In this document: positions 6,666 to 14,550 of the stretch, one piece after another
How the letters are laid out: each line of letters starts with the position of its first letter
How positions within the stretch are numbered: position 1 is the stretch's first letter
NCBI GenBank assembly: GCA_900467685.1
Contig: UBQX01000012.1
Span: 77,028 to 141,027 of the forward strand
Direction of reading: 5' to 3'
DNA from: Hyphomicrobiales bacterium
Lineage (GTDB): Bacteria; Pseudomonadota; Alphaproteobacteria; Rhizobiales; Rhizobiaceae
DNA: 64,000 nt
Translations under genes and position numbers: made by a program
Notes under the pieces: model-generated
Told to the model about the DNA's origin: nothing
Databases searched by the model: none
The model's input: only the letters and a program-made list of their open reading frames with translations

Positions 6666-9131
6666 TTGGCCGTTGATAACCTGCTGGCGAAGATGACACT
6701 CGAAGAGCAGGTCGCCCTGCTGTCGGGTGCCGATTTCTGGACGACAGTGCCGGTTCCGCGGCTGAAAATACCGAAGATCAAGGTGACGGACGGCCCGAAC
6801 GGGGCGCGCGGCGCCGGTTCTCTGGTCGGCGGCGTCAAGTCGGCCTGCTTCCCCTGCGCCATCTCGATCGGTTCGAGCTTCGATCCTGCGCTCGCGCGTG
6901 CCATCGGCAAGGCGCTGGCCGAAGAGGCGAAGTCGAAGTCTGCCCGTGTACTGCTCGCTCCGACCGTCAACATCCATCGCTCCGGCCTCAACGGCCGCAA
7001 TTTCGAATGCTATTCGGAAGACCCGCATCTGACGTCTGAAATGGCCGTTGGCTATATTGAGGGCGTTCAGGGCGAGGGCATTGCCGCCACGATCAAGCAT
7101 TTCGTCGGCAACGAATCGGAAATCGAGCGTTTCACCATGTCCTCGGATATTGGCGAGCGGGCATTGCGCGAACTCTATCTTCCGCCCTTCGAAGCTGCCG
7201 TGAAGCGCGCCGGCGTGCGCGCCATCATGTCCTCCTACAATCGCCTCAACGGCACCTTCACCAGTGAACACCATTGGCTGCTGACGCAGGTCCTGCGCGT
7301 CGAATGGGGCTTTGAAGGCATCGTGATGTCCGACTGGTTCGGTTCGCATTCCACGGTTGCCTCGGTTACCGCCGGTCTCGATCTCGAAATGCCCGGCCCG
7401 ACGCGCGACCGCGGCGAAAAGCTGGTGGCGGCCGTGAAGAATGGCGAGATCGATGCGTCCAAGGTCAAGGAATCGGCAGGTCGCATGCTCGATCTGCTCA
7501 GATGGACGGGTGCTTTCATCGATTCCGAAATGCATGAGGAGATTGCGGAAGACCGTCCGGAGCATCGAGCACTCATTCGCCGCGCTGGCGCCGAGGGCAC
7601 GGTGCTTCTCAAGAACAATGGCGCGCTGCCGCTCAACAAGAACGACACCGGGACGATCGCTGTTCTGGGTCCCAATGCCGCCGAGGCCCGCATCATGGGC
7701 GGCGGGTCTGCGCAGATCAACGCGCACTATTCGGTGACGCCGCTGGAAGGTATCAAGAAGGCGCTGGCCGGCTCCAACGCGATCTTCCATGTGAAGGGCG
7801 TTTCCAACAACCGGCTGGTCAAGCTGCATCGCGGCCCGGTTCATATCGATTACTTCAATTCGACCGATCTTTCGGGTGCGCCGGTTCATGCCGAAGACAT
7901 CGAGATGTCAGAGCGCTTCTGGATGGATCCCATCAGCAAGACGTTCAACATCAACGCCTTCTCCGCTCGCGTCGTCTTCACCTTTACGCCGGAAGCCGAG
8001 GGCGAACATGTCTTCGGTCTCGTCTCCGCAGGCCGCTCGCGTCTCAAGGTGGGAAGCCAGCAGGTCATCGAGAACTGGGATAGCTGGAAGCGCGGCGCGA
8101 ACTACTTCACCGCCGGCAATGACGAGGTCCGCAGCAGCGTCACGCTGGAAGCGGGCGTGCCGGTGCAGGTTGTCGCCGAGTTCCGTTCGCCGATCGAAGG
8201 CGACGGCGGCCTCCACCTCAATGCGATCCGTATCGGCGTCGAACTGCCGCTGGGCGAGGCGGAGTTTGAAGAGGCACTGAAAAAGGCTGAAGCTTGCGAC
8301 GTCGCCATCATCTTCGCTGGTCGCGAGGGCGAATGGGACACCGAAGGCAACGACCTTCCGGACATGCGCCTGCCGGGGCGACAGGATGAACTGATCGCGC
8401 GCGTGGCTGCCGTCAACTCCAAGACCATCGTCGTCCTGCAGACTGGTGGGCCGGTCGAGATGCCGTGGATCGATAATGTCGCGGCTGTCCTGCAGAGCTG
8501 GTATCCGGGCCAGGAGGCCGGCAATGCGATTGCCGACGTGCTCTTCGGCTTTGCCGAACCGGGCGGGCGCCTGCCGCAGACCTTCCCGCTGAAGCTGGAA
8601 GACAATTCCGCCATCACGGGCGATCCGCTTGTCTATCCGGGCAAGGATGGTCATGTCGAATATCGCGAGGGCGTCTTCGTCGGCTATCGTCATCACGATA
8701 CCCGCAACATCAAGACGCTCTTCCCCTTCGGTCACGGCCTGTCCTACACGACCTTCGCCTGGGGCCGCCCGAAGATCAGCGCCGAGGCGATCGGCAAGGA
8801 TGGTGTCAAGGTCACGCTGAATGTCACCAATACCGGCAAGCGGGCAGGGGCCGATGTCGTGCAGCTCTATGTCCGTCCCGTCGCACCCAAGGTGGAACGC
8901 CCGGACAAGGAACTGCGCGCCTTCCGTAAGGTGAGGCTCGGAGCGGGCGAGGCGAAGCAGATCGATCTCTGCATTACGTTACGGGACCTCTGCCGCTTCG
9001 ATGAGGAAGCGCGCTGCTTCATCGCCGATGCCGGCGAATACGAGGCCGTGATTGCCGCCAGCGCCGAGGACATCCGCCACACCTGCCGCTTCCGCCTCGA
9101 TGAGGAGTGGAGACTTTCGGTCAGCGGCTGA
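6666..9131 (+). CDS. GH3 beta-glucosidase with PA14 insert
   Basis: The product is 821 residues from TTG 6666, which has AGGAGG at 6655-6660. An ATG at 6639 lacks such a site and would add nine residues. The GH3 N-domain begins KMTLEEQVALLSG. The substrate-binding KHFVGNESE is near residue 144-152. The nucleophile is Asp223 in GIVMSDWFGS. A PA14-like domain sits at about 390-530, then the alpha/beta sandwich, then a fibronectin-III-like end (NVTNTGKRAGADVVQLYVRP). Size and order match the Agrobacterium-type coniferin/cellobiose beta-glucosidases. No signal peptide is visible, so it is probably cytoplasmic. It releases glucose from plant glucosides or oligosaccharides; the exact aglycone is unknown. 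Confidence 0.95.
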   Translation: MAVDNLLAKMTLEEQVALLSGADFWTTVPVPRLKIPKIKVTDGPNGARGAGSLVGGVKSACFPCAISIGSSFDPALARAIGKALAEEAKSKSARVLLAPTVNIHRSGLNGRNFECYSEDPHLTSEMAVGYIEGVQGEGIAATIKHFVGNESEIERFTMSSDIGERALRELYLPPFEAAVKRAGVRAIMSSYNRLNGTFTSEHHWLLTQVLRVEWGFEGIVMSDWFGSHSTVASVTAGLDLEMPGPTRDRGEKLVAAVKNGEIDASKVKESAGRMLDLLRWTGAFIDSEMHEEIAEDRPEHRALIRRAGAEGTVLLKNNGALPLNKNDTGTIAVLGPNAAEARIMGGGSAQINAHYSVTPLEGIKKALAGSNAIFHVKGVSNNRLVKLHRGPVHIDYFNSTDLSGAPVHAEDIEMSERFWMDPISKTFNINAFSARVVFTFTPEAEGEHVFGLVSAGRSRLKVGSQQVIENWDSWKRGANYFTAGNDEVRSSVTLEAGVPVQVVAEFRSPIEGDGGLHLNAIRIGVELPLGEAEFEEALKKAEACDVAIIFAGREGEWDTEGNDLPDMRLPGRQDELIARVAAVNSKTIVVLQTGGPVEMPWIDNVAAVLQSWYPGQEAGNAIADVLFGFAEPGGRLPQTFPLKLEDNSAITGDPLVYPGKDGHVEYREGVFVGYRHHDTRNIKTLFPFGHGLSYTTFAWGRPKISAEAIGKDGVKVTLNVTNTGKRAGADVVQLYVRPVAPKVERPDKELRAFRKVRLGAGEAKQIDLCITLRDLCRFDEEARCFIADAGEYEAVIAASAEDIRHTCRFRLDEEWRLSVSG

Positions 9132-9142
9132 GGGGTCGACGA

Positions 9143-9622
9143 CTAGCCCCGCCGACAGCTCGCCTTGAGTTTCTTCAGGGCGGCTGCCGCGCCGTTCAGC
9201 GGGAAACTGGAGTCCGCAATGCCCGCCTTGGATGAGGCGAAGGAAATGGCGCCGCCATCGGCTTTGCCGAGCGCCAGCGCCAGCTTTTCCTTGAAGGCGA
9301 CATCCGCACCCATGAGACCATCCATGGCCCAATACGTCATGTCGCGGTCGAAGCTTTCGGAACCGATCTTGATCGAGAACGATCCCACCAAGTCGGGATT
9401 GTCACCGGGTGGTGCAAAGTCGCCCTTCGGCGCAAAGGCCATCAATAACGTACCGGGTGCTCCGCATTCCACGGTCAGCTCGCCGCCGACCGCGTTGCAT
9501 ATGCGCGCCACCATGCGGCTGCCGCCTTCGCCTTCCTCCATCGAGGCCTTCCATTTGCTGCAGTCTGCTGCCTGTGCGCCTCCTGCGAGGATGAGGAGCA
9601 TGCCTGCCAGAATCAGTCTCAT
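9143..9622 (-). CDS. Secreted protein of unknown function
   Basis: The product is 159 residues. A signal peptide is clear (MRLILAGMLLILAGGAQA, then ADCSKW). I chose ATG 9622 because GGAG sits just before it; an ATG four codons upstream overlaps that site. The mature part holds Cys residues at ADCSKW, ARICNAVGG, TVECGAPG and near the end KASCRRG, which could form two periplasmic disulfides. No family is recognised. It converges on the GH3 gene with an 11-base gap and stands alone on its strand. I assign no function. Confidence 0.8.
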   Translation of the reverse strand: MRLILAGMLLILAGGAQAADCSKWKASMEEGEGGSRMVARICNAVGGELTVECGAPGTLLMAFAPKGDFAPPGDNPDLVGSFSIKIGSESFDRDMTYWAMDGLMGADVAFKEKLALALGKADGGAISFASSKAGIADSSFPLNGAAAALKKLKASCRRG

Positions 9623-9787
9623 CGCTATCTCCATCCGGTGACCGAAAGGTATCGTTTACCATTCGTTGCTAGCCTTCTTTTCATGGCGGCAGCACATGCG
9701 CGTGAGCTTATGCGCCGTATTTTATGCTCGCAATAACCTCGGTAACAGACATCGGCGGCGTGTTGCGATCCCGCGTCTGGAAGAGAG

Positions 9788-10954
9788 ATGAGTATGGTGT
9801 TCTCGACTTCTATCGCGCGGAGTGCGTCCTCGGTGGCGCTTGCCTGCCTGATCCTCTCCGGATGCTATGATTCCGACCCGATGTCGGTCGCCGATATCGG
9901 CCCGCGCGGGAAGACTCATGCCGTCCCGCTGGCGCCGGTCAAATCAGCTTCGCGCGACGTGGCCTATCCCGTTCTGGAAGGCCCGGTCGGCCAGATCGAG
10001 CGCAACCAGCAGGCCACAAGCTCAAATCAAGACCTCTTCGAGACGCCTGATGCAATGGCCTCCGCGTCACCGCAGACGGACAACATGAACGAGCCCGCTG
10101 CGGATGCCGCCCCCGCGCAGGCCTCCGCGGAAACGAAGAGCAACGAAGTCGATATGGACAAGCTCTTCGGCTTCTCCGGCCAGCCGGCTCAACAGGGGCA
10201 GACGCCGCAGATCGCGGAAGGCGATGTCGACGCCCCCGTTGTGGATGGCATCGGCACGGACAATCTGCGCGAGGTCTCCAGGAGCCGCAGCCTGCCGGTG
10301 GACAATGCCGTTGCGAAACCCGCCGAAGTTCAGGAACAGAAGGTCGCCTATATTCCGCGCTTCAACAACCCGATGTCGGTTCCCGAAAGCCAGGGCGGGA
10401 TGCCGGCTTCGGAAAAGAGCTGCCGCGTGCTGCTCCAGAAGCTGGGCGTCTCCTATACCGACATTCCGTCCATCCACGACGGGCCGAGTTGCGGCATCGA
10501 CTATCCGGTGCAGGTTCAGGCGATCAATGGCGTGCGCATCCTGCCGGCCGCCAAGCTGAACTGCGGCATGGCGGTCACCTTCGCGCGCTGGGTGAAAGAC
10601 GACCTCGTTCCGACCGCCCGCATCCGCTACTTCTCCGGCGTCAACACGATCCGCCAGATGTCGTCCTATTCCTGCCGCCCGATGAATTCCAAGCGCGGCA
10701 ATCCGTGGTCGGAACATGCCAAGGGCAACGCCATCGATATCGGTCAGATTATCCTGAACAACGGCGAGGGGATCGATGTGCGCAAGCCCGGCTTCTTCTC
10801 CTTCCGGCAGAAGGGCCTGCTCAATTCCGTCCGCGCCGACTCCTGCAAATATTTCAACACGGTCCTCGGCCCTGGCGATCCCTATCACGGCGACCATTTC
10901 CACTTCGACCTGCGCAGCCGCAAATCCGGCCGCCGCTATTGCAGCCTGGATTGA
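9788..10954 (+). CDS. Extensin-family lipoprotein with LAS-metallopeptidase-like motifs
   Basis: The product is 388 residues. A lipoprotein signal with lipobox LSGC lies at about residue 26. A low-complexity Ala/Pro/Glu region follows to about 200, then the extensin-like C-terminal domain (from SCRVLLQKLGV to the end). That domain holds SEHAKGNAIDI (H-x6-D) and HGDHFHFD (H-x-H), the zinc-ligand arrangement of LAS peptidoglycan peptidases such as MepA and VanY. Conserved Cys residues (PSCGID, LNCGMA, YSCRP, DSCKY) suggest disulfides. I infer a cell-envelope hydrolase or peptidoglycan-binding lipoprotein; the family has no firm biochemical assignment that I know. ATG 9794 is an alternative start. 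Confidence 0.85.
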   Translation: MSMVFSTSIARSASSVALACLILSGCYDSDPMSVADIGPRGKTHAVPLAPVKSASRDVAYPVLEGPVGQIERNQQATSSNQDLFETPDAMASASPQTDNMNEPAADAAPAQASAETKSNEVDMDKLFGFSGQPAQQGQTPQIAEGDVDAPVVDGIGTDNLREVSRSRSLPVDNAVAKPAEVQEQKVAYIPRFNNPMSVPESQGGMPASEKSCRVLLQKLGVSYTDIPSIHDGPSCGIDYPVQVQAINGVRILPAAKLNCGMAVTFARWVKDDLVPTARIRYFSGVNTIRQMSSYSCRPMNSKRGNPWSEHAKGNAIDIGQIILNNGEGIDVRKPGFFSFRQKGLLNSVRADSCKYFNTVLGPGDPYHGDHFHFDLRSRKSGRRYCSLD

Positions 10955-10959
10955 CCTGG

Positions 10960-11012
10960 AGCATTTCCAGGTAAAGTGGGAAACGGTTTTCCGGTCGGAA
11001 ATGCGTAAAAAC
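10960..11012. repeat. Rhizobial REP-like palindromic element, copy A
   Basis: The arms GCATTTCC (10961-10968) and GGAAATGC (10997-11004) flank a core AAAGTGGGAAACGGTTTTCCGG-like stretch. Related elements occur at 21457-21510, 28513-28583 and 30715-30763. It lies six bases after the extensin-gene stop. Confidence 0.7.
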
Positions 11013-11031
11013 AAAGATAAAGGCAAAAAAA

Positions 11032-11051
11032 GAGGCCGGAAAACCGGCCTC
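11032..11051 (-). terminator. Rho-independent terminator on the minus strand
   Basis: GAGGCCGG (11032-11039) pairs with CCGGCCTC (11044-11051) around an AAAA loop. On the minus strand the stem is followed by a run of T (the plus-strand A run at 11024-11030). It would end a transcript coming from the protease gene or from a small RNA in the gap. Confidence 0.8.
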
Positions 11052-11085
11052 GAAAGGGTGCTGTGACGATGGGGACGTCAAAGCT

Positions 11086-11137
11086 TGCAGGCGCCATTCC
11101 GGAGCGGGGGCCGGAAGCAAAATCGACAGCGCCTGCA
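11086..11137 (-). ncRNA. Structured element, candidate small RNA or 3' UTR
   Basis: A 9-bp stem TGCAGGCGC (11086-11094) with GCGCCTGCA (11129-11137) encloses a second stem TTCCGG (11097-11102) with CCGGAA (11111-11116). On the minus strand this sits between the protease stop and the strong terminator at 11032-11051, the layout of a roughly 130-base small RNA or a structured 3' end. No promoter matching the rhizobial sigma-70 consensus is evident. Confidence 0.35.
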
Positions 11138-11247
11138 GGGGAGAGATAGACTCCCAATGCTTCAGTTGGATGACAGGGACCTGGCGAAATCGTCGAGGCG
11201 GATCATTTGCCTTTGTGGAAAGAGGCACCTGTGGAAAACGCTTGAGG

Positions 11248-11949
11248 TCAATCCATCAGCCGCATTTCATTTGGCTGGATCCGCACGGCGGAAAGCGATG
11301 ACAGGAAATTCATGCCGAGAAGGCTCGTATCGAGTCGGCCTTCCTGCGCGACAGCGGCCTGCACATTCTTTCGAACGATCGGCCCGATCGAAAGCTCGGG
11401 GATTGTCACAGCGGCGGCCTGCGCGCCGCCGTTCGCGGTGGTCACCGGCATGGAGAATTTCAGCTGCTCCGGCTTGAGCCCGGCCTTCTTCGCGTCCTCG
11501 TAAGTGAGGGTCACCTGACTGGCGCCGGTGTCGATCAGCATGCCGACCCGCTGCCCGTCGACATGCGCATTCACCGCAAAGTGACCGCCCTGCGTCCGGC
11601 GAATGACGACTTCGCTTTCACCGTTCAGCCCTGTCAGCACCACGGAGTGACCCGGCATCAGTTCGGCCAGCACCCGCCGGCCGACATGCTTGGCCTCATC
11701 CTGATAGACATAAACGACCATGAAGAGCAGGGCGATCACGGCCCAGATGCCGAGATAGGTCAGGTTGCGACCGAGGCGAACGCGTGAACCGATCACGCCC
11801 GCGCCGATCATCAGGGCGATTGGCAGCAGGTAGATGAAATTCCCGAAATCGTCGTTTGTCATTCCGAGTGTCTGGCCGCTGTCATGATTGAACAGAAGCA
11901 GCGCAAGACCGATCCCCAGAATGGCGAGAACGACGGCGAGCGATTTCAT
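11248..11949 (-). CDS. TIGR02281-type retropepsin-like aspartic protease, membrane anchored
   Basis: The product is 233 residues. Three hydrophobic segments occur in the first 80 residues (about 1-18, 30-52 and 60-80). A clan AA aspartic protease domain follows from about 110: GHFAVNAHVDGQRVGMLIDT, then GASQVTL, with the catalytic Asp in the DTGAS motif. It ends with ...LGMNFLSSLSAVRI, the usual second half (LLGMNFL). These single-lobe proteases must dimerise. The active site is probably periplasmic. The start overlaps the DUF1289 stop by 4 bases, so the two genes are an operon. The natural substrate is unknown. Confidence 0.9.
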   Translation of the reverse strand: MKSLAVVLAILGIGLALLLFNHDSGQTLGMTNDDFGNFIYLLPIALMIGAGVIGSRVRLGRNLTYLGIWAVIALLFMVVYVYQDEAKHVGRRVLAELMPGHSVVLTGLNGESEVVIRRTQGGHFAVNAHVDGQRVGMLIDTGASQVTLTYEDAKKAGLKPEQLKFSMPVTTANGGAQAAAVTIPELSIGPIVRKNVQAAVAQEGRLDTSLLGMNFLSSLSAVRIQPNEMRLMD

Positions 11950-12167
11950 GAGAGAGAACCGCCCTCTGCAAGGGCTCTTCGGCGCGTGACGCGACGCGGC
12001 TTGCGCTCGACCGTCTCCAGCCGGGCAGGCAGCAGGGCCATGACATTCCGCCGCTCAGCATCCGTCATCTCGATCCAGCCGCCGATTTCCTCGCGCGTGC
12101 GGCCGCAGCCGAAGCAATAGCCGGTCTTGTCATCGATCGAACAGACGAGAATGCAGGGGGATTCCAT
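11946..12167 (-). CDS. DUF1289 small cysteine-rich protein
   Basis: The product is 73 residues. The N-terminus MESPCILVCSIDDKTGYCFG then CGRTREEIGGW gives four Cys (C5, C9, C18, C21) arranged for one metal site or Fe-S cluster, the hallmark of DUF1289. The C-terminus is basic. I chose ATG 12167 since the family begins with this motif; a longer frame extends into the cobS 3' region. It overlaps the protease gene by 4 bases and heads that operon. Function is not established for this family; zinc binding is an inference. Confidence 0.9.
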   Translation of the reverse strand: MESPCILVCSIDDKTGYCFGCGRTREEIGGWIEMTDAERRNVMALLPARLETVERKPRRVTRRRALAEGGSLS

Positions 12168-12210
12168 GAGGGGACTTCTTGTAAATTGTTCTTTGTCTAA
12201 TATCGGCAGC

Positions 12211-12993
12211 TCAGGCGGCGATCGCAAGAGCGACATAAAGCGCAATCTCGCAGACCTGCTCGGTCGCGCCCAATGTATCTCCCGTATGCCCCTGAATTTT
12301 GCCGCGAACAAGGCGGGTAAACATGGCAATTGCCACTGCTGCGACGAGGGCGGCTGCAATCGCATCTGCTAGGCCGAAGCCCCAGATCGCGCCGACAGCA
12401 AAGATCACGCCACCGCTGATCAGGGCCGTCTTGAGGGCGGCGTCATCCGGCTGGCCCACCGCAGCCGCAACGCCATCCATCCGCGCCGGCGGCAGGGCAG
12501 ACCAGTGCCAGACGAGGGCAGCGCGCGATGCGGCATTGACCGCAACCATGGCCAGACCCGCTGCAAGCGGCCCCGCATCCGCAATGCTGGCCAGCGCTGC
12601 CGTGCGCAGTCCCAGCGACAGGATCAGTGCAAGCCCGCCATAGGCACCCAGACGACTGTCCTTCATGATCTCCAGCATGCGCTCGCGCGTGCGCCCGCCA
12701 CCGAGCCCATCCGCGCAATCGGCCAGCCCGTCCTCATGCAGGCCGCCCGTCAGCAGGATTTGCAGGGATAGGGCCAACAGAGCTGCAAGTTCCGGCTTCA
12801 CATCGAAATGCAGCATAAGCGCCAGCAGCAGCGCCGGGGGCAGGGCGATGACTGTACCTGCGACGGCAAAGGCGCCGCTTGTCTGCCGCATCGAGCCGTC
12901 ATGACCGGCAAAGAAACGGGCCGGGATCGGCAGGCGGCTCAGGAAGCCGAGCGCCCGGCCGATCTCCTTCAGAAACTCTTGCCACTCTAGCAT
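12211..12993 (-). CDS. cobS: Adenosylcobinamide-GDP ribazoletransferase (cobalamin synthase)
   Basis: The product is 260 residues and highly hydrophobic. It starts MLEWQEFLKEIGRALGFLSR with the family motif FLSRLPIPARFF and the metal-binding segment GGLHEDGLADCADGLGGG, then RMLEIMKDSRLGAYG. It joins adenosylcobinamide-GDP and alpha-ribazole at the inner membrane, the final assembly step of vitamin B12. I chose ATG 12993 over a longer frame to 13089. The gene diverges from cobT, which supplies alpha-ribazole phosphate, so the pair encodes the lower-ligand end of the pathway. No cobalamin riboswitch is visible in the 134-base gap between them. Confidence 0.95.
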   Translation of the reverse strand: MLEWQEFLKEIGRALGFLSRLPIPARFFAGHDGSMRQTSGAFAVAGTVIALPPALLLALMLHFDVKPELAALLALSLQILLTGGLHEDGLADCADGLGGGRTRERMLEIMKDSRLGAYGGLALILSLGLRTAALASIADAGPLAAGLAMVAVNAASRAALVWHWSALPPARMDGVAAAVGQPDDAALKTALISGGVIFAVGAIWGFGLADAIAAALVAAVAIAMFTRLVRGKIQGHTGDTLGATEQVCEIALYVALAIAA

Positions 12994-13127
12994 GGCCACT
13001 TGCTCCCCAAAAACCCGTATGTCAGCGACGGCCTGCGTCGCATTTGCCGTTGCCTCGCGGCATGCGGACCAATAAGAAAGCGGCATCAATGCCTGCCTCC
13101 AACTGAAATGACAAGGATACTGGGTCC

Positions 13128-14144
13128 ATGAGCGTGAGTGGATTGCCGTTCGACGATTTTCGCGAACTTCTCAACAACCTTCCGGGCCCCGATGTCCGCG
13201 CGCTGGAAGCGGCGCGCAAGCGTGACGCTCAGTTGACCAAGCCGCCGGGCGCGCTCGGCCGTCTGGAGGAAATCGCCTTCTGGCTCGCCGCCTGGTCCGG
13301 CCGTTCGCCGCAGGTGACGCGCCCGCTGGTCGCCATCTTCGCCGGCAACCATGGTGTCACGCGTCAGGGCGTCTCGCCCTATCCGTCGGAAGTGACCGAG
13401 CAGATGGTCGCGAACTTCACCGCCGGTGGCGCTGCGATCAACCAGATCTGCGTGACCCACGATCTCGGCCTCAAGGTCTTCGATCTCGCGCTGCAGATCC
13501 CGACGGGTGACATCACGCAGGAAGCAGCGCTTTCTGAGCGCGACTGCGCCGCCACCATGGCCTTCGGCATGGAAGCGATTGCCGGTGGCACCGACCTGCT
13601 CTGCATCGGCGAAATGGGCATCGGCAACACGACGATTGCTGCCGCGATCTTCTACGCCCTTTACGGTGGCAAGGCAGAAGACTGGGTCGGTCCGGGCACC
13701 GGTGCCGCCGGCGAAGGCCTGCAGCGCAAGATCGATGCCGTCGAGCGCGCGATCGCGCTTCACAAGGACCATCTCGACGATCCGCTGGAAGTCCTGCGCC
13801 GCGTCGGCGGCCGCGAGATTGCCGCCATGGCCGGCGCGATCCTCGCCTGCCGTGTCCAGAAGATCCCCGTCCTGATCGACGGCTATGTCGCGACGTCTGC
13901 CGCTGCGATCCTGAAGGCCGCCAATCCGACAGCTTTGGACCATTGCCTCATCGGCCACGTCTCGGCGGAACCCGGTCACATGCGCGCCATCGAGCGTCTC
14001 GGCAAGACGCCGCTTCTGGCGCTCGGCATGAGGCTCGGCGAGGGCACCGGTGCGGCTCTTGCGGCGGGTATTGTCAAGGCAGCGGCAGCCTGCCACTCTG
14101 GCATGGCGACCTTCGACGGCGCGGGCGTTACCAACAAGGCGTGA
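13128..14144 (+). CDS. cobT: Nicotinate-nucleotide--dimethylbenzimidazole phosphoribosyltransferase
   Basis: The product is 338 residues, the usual length. The landmarks are RDAQLTKPPGALGRLEEIA, FAGNHGV, the long IGEMGIGNTTIAAA motif, and the C-terminal LGMRLGEGTGAALA, whose Glu is the catalytic base. It transfers ribose phosphate from nicotinate mononucleotide to 5,6-dimethylbenzimidazole to give alpha-ribazole 5'-phosphate for cobalamin. It is cytoplasmic. It is divergent from cobS and followed after three bases by dgkA. The symbol cobU is used for the same protein in some older alphaproteobacterial nomenclature. Confidence 0.97.
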   Translation: MSVSGLPFDDFRELLNNLPGPDVRALEAARKRDAQLTKPPGALGRLEEIAFWLAAWSGRSPQVTRPLVAIFAGNHGVTRQGVSPYPSEVTEQMVANFTAGGAAINQICVTHDLGLKVFDLALQIPTGDITQEAALSERDCAATMAFGMEAIAGGTDLLCIGEMGIGNTTIAAAIFYALYGGKAEDWVGPGTGAAGEGLQRKIDAVERAIALHKDHLDDPLEVLRRVGGREIAAMAGAILACRVQKIPVLIDGYVATSAAAILKAANPTALDHCLIGHVSAEPGHMRAIERLGKTPLLALGMRLGEGTGAALAAGIVKAAAACHSGMATFDGAGVTNKA

Positions 14145-14147
14145 TGC

Positions 14148-14537
14148 ATGCATGGGACTGGCAAGCCGCCATTTGTGAAAGAGACTGGCTTTCGCCATTT
14201 TCTCTCGGCGGCACGCTATTCCTGGCAAGGCTTCCTGCGCCTGCTTCATGAGGCTGCGTTTCGGCAGCAATTGGGCGGTCTCGTGCTCGGGACCGTTCTG
14301 CTGCTCGTTATCGGCGCGGAATTTCAGCGGATCTTCATCTTCGTAGGCTTGATGGTCGTGCTCTTCGCCTTCGAGGCGGTTAACACGGCGATCGAGGAAC
14401 TGGTTGACCACCTGTCGCCGGAGTTCTCGATGTTCGGCAGGCATGCCAAGGATCTCGGATCGCTCGCCTGCGCCTGCCTGATCGGCCTGAACGCAGTCTA
14501 TCTCGCCTACGCGGTCGCCGAAATCTATCTCCGCTGA
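14148..14537 (+). CDS. dgkA: Diacylglycerol kinase, prokaryotic type
   Basis: The product is 129 residues with three membrane helices. The active-site motif is FEAVNTAIEELVD, with its catalytic Glu pair, and is preceded by a GFRHFLSAARYSWQG amphipathic N-terminus. It phosphorylates diacylglycerol to phosphatidate in the inner membrane. This recycles the diacylglycerol released when head groups are moved to periplasmic glucans, which is relevant in rhizobia. The gene starts three bases after the cobT stop and is probably read through from it. It ends 13 bases before the convergent kinase gene. Confidence 0.95.
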   Translation: MHGTGKPPFVKETGFRHFLSAARYSWQGFLRLLHEAAFRQQLGGLVLGTVLLLVIGAEFQRIFIFVGLMVVLFAFEAVNTAIEELVDHLSPEFSMFGRHAKDLGSLACACLIGLNAVYLAYAVAEIYLR

Positions 14538-14550
14538 GACAAGGATGGAT

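Noticed and set aside
6618-7889. 423-codon minus-strand frame opposite the GH3 gene
   Set aside because: Shadow frame; it would also cover the GH3 promoter and ribosome-binding site.
12994-13127. Cobalamin riboswitch between cobS and cobT
   Set aside because: The 134-base gap lacks the conserved B12-box sequence and any extended secondary structure.
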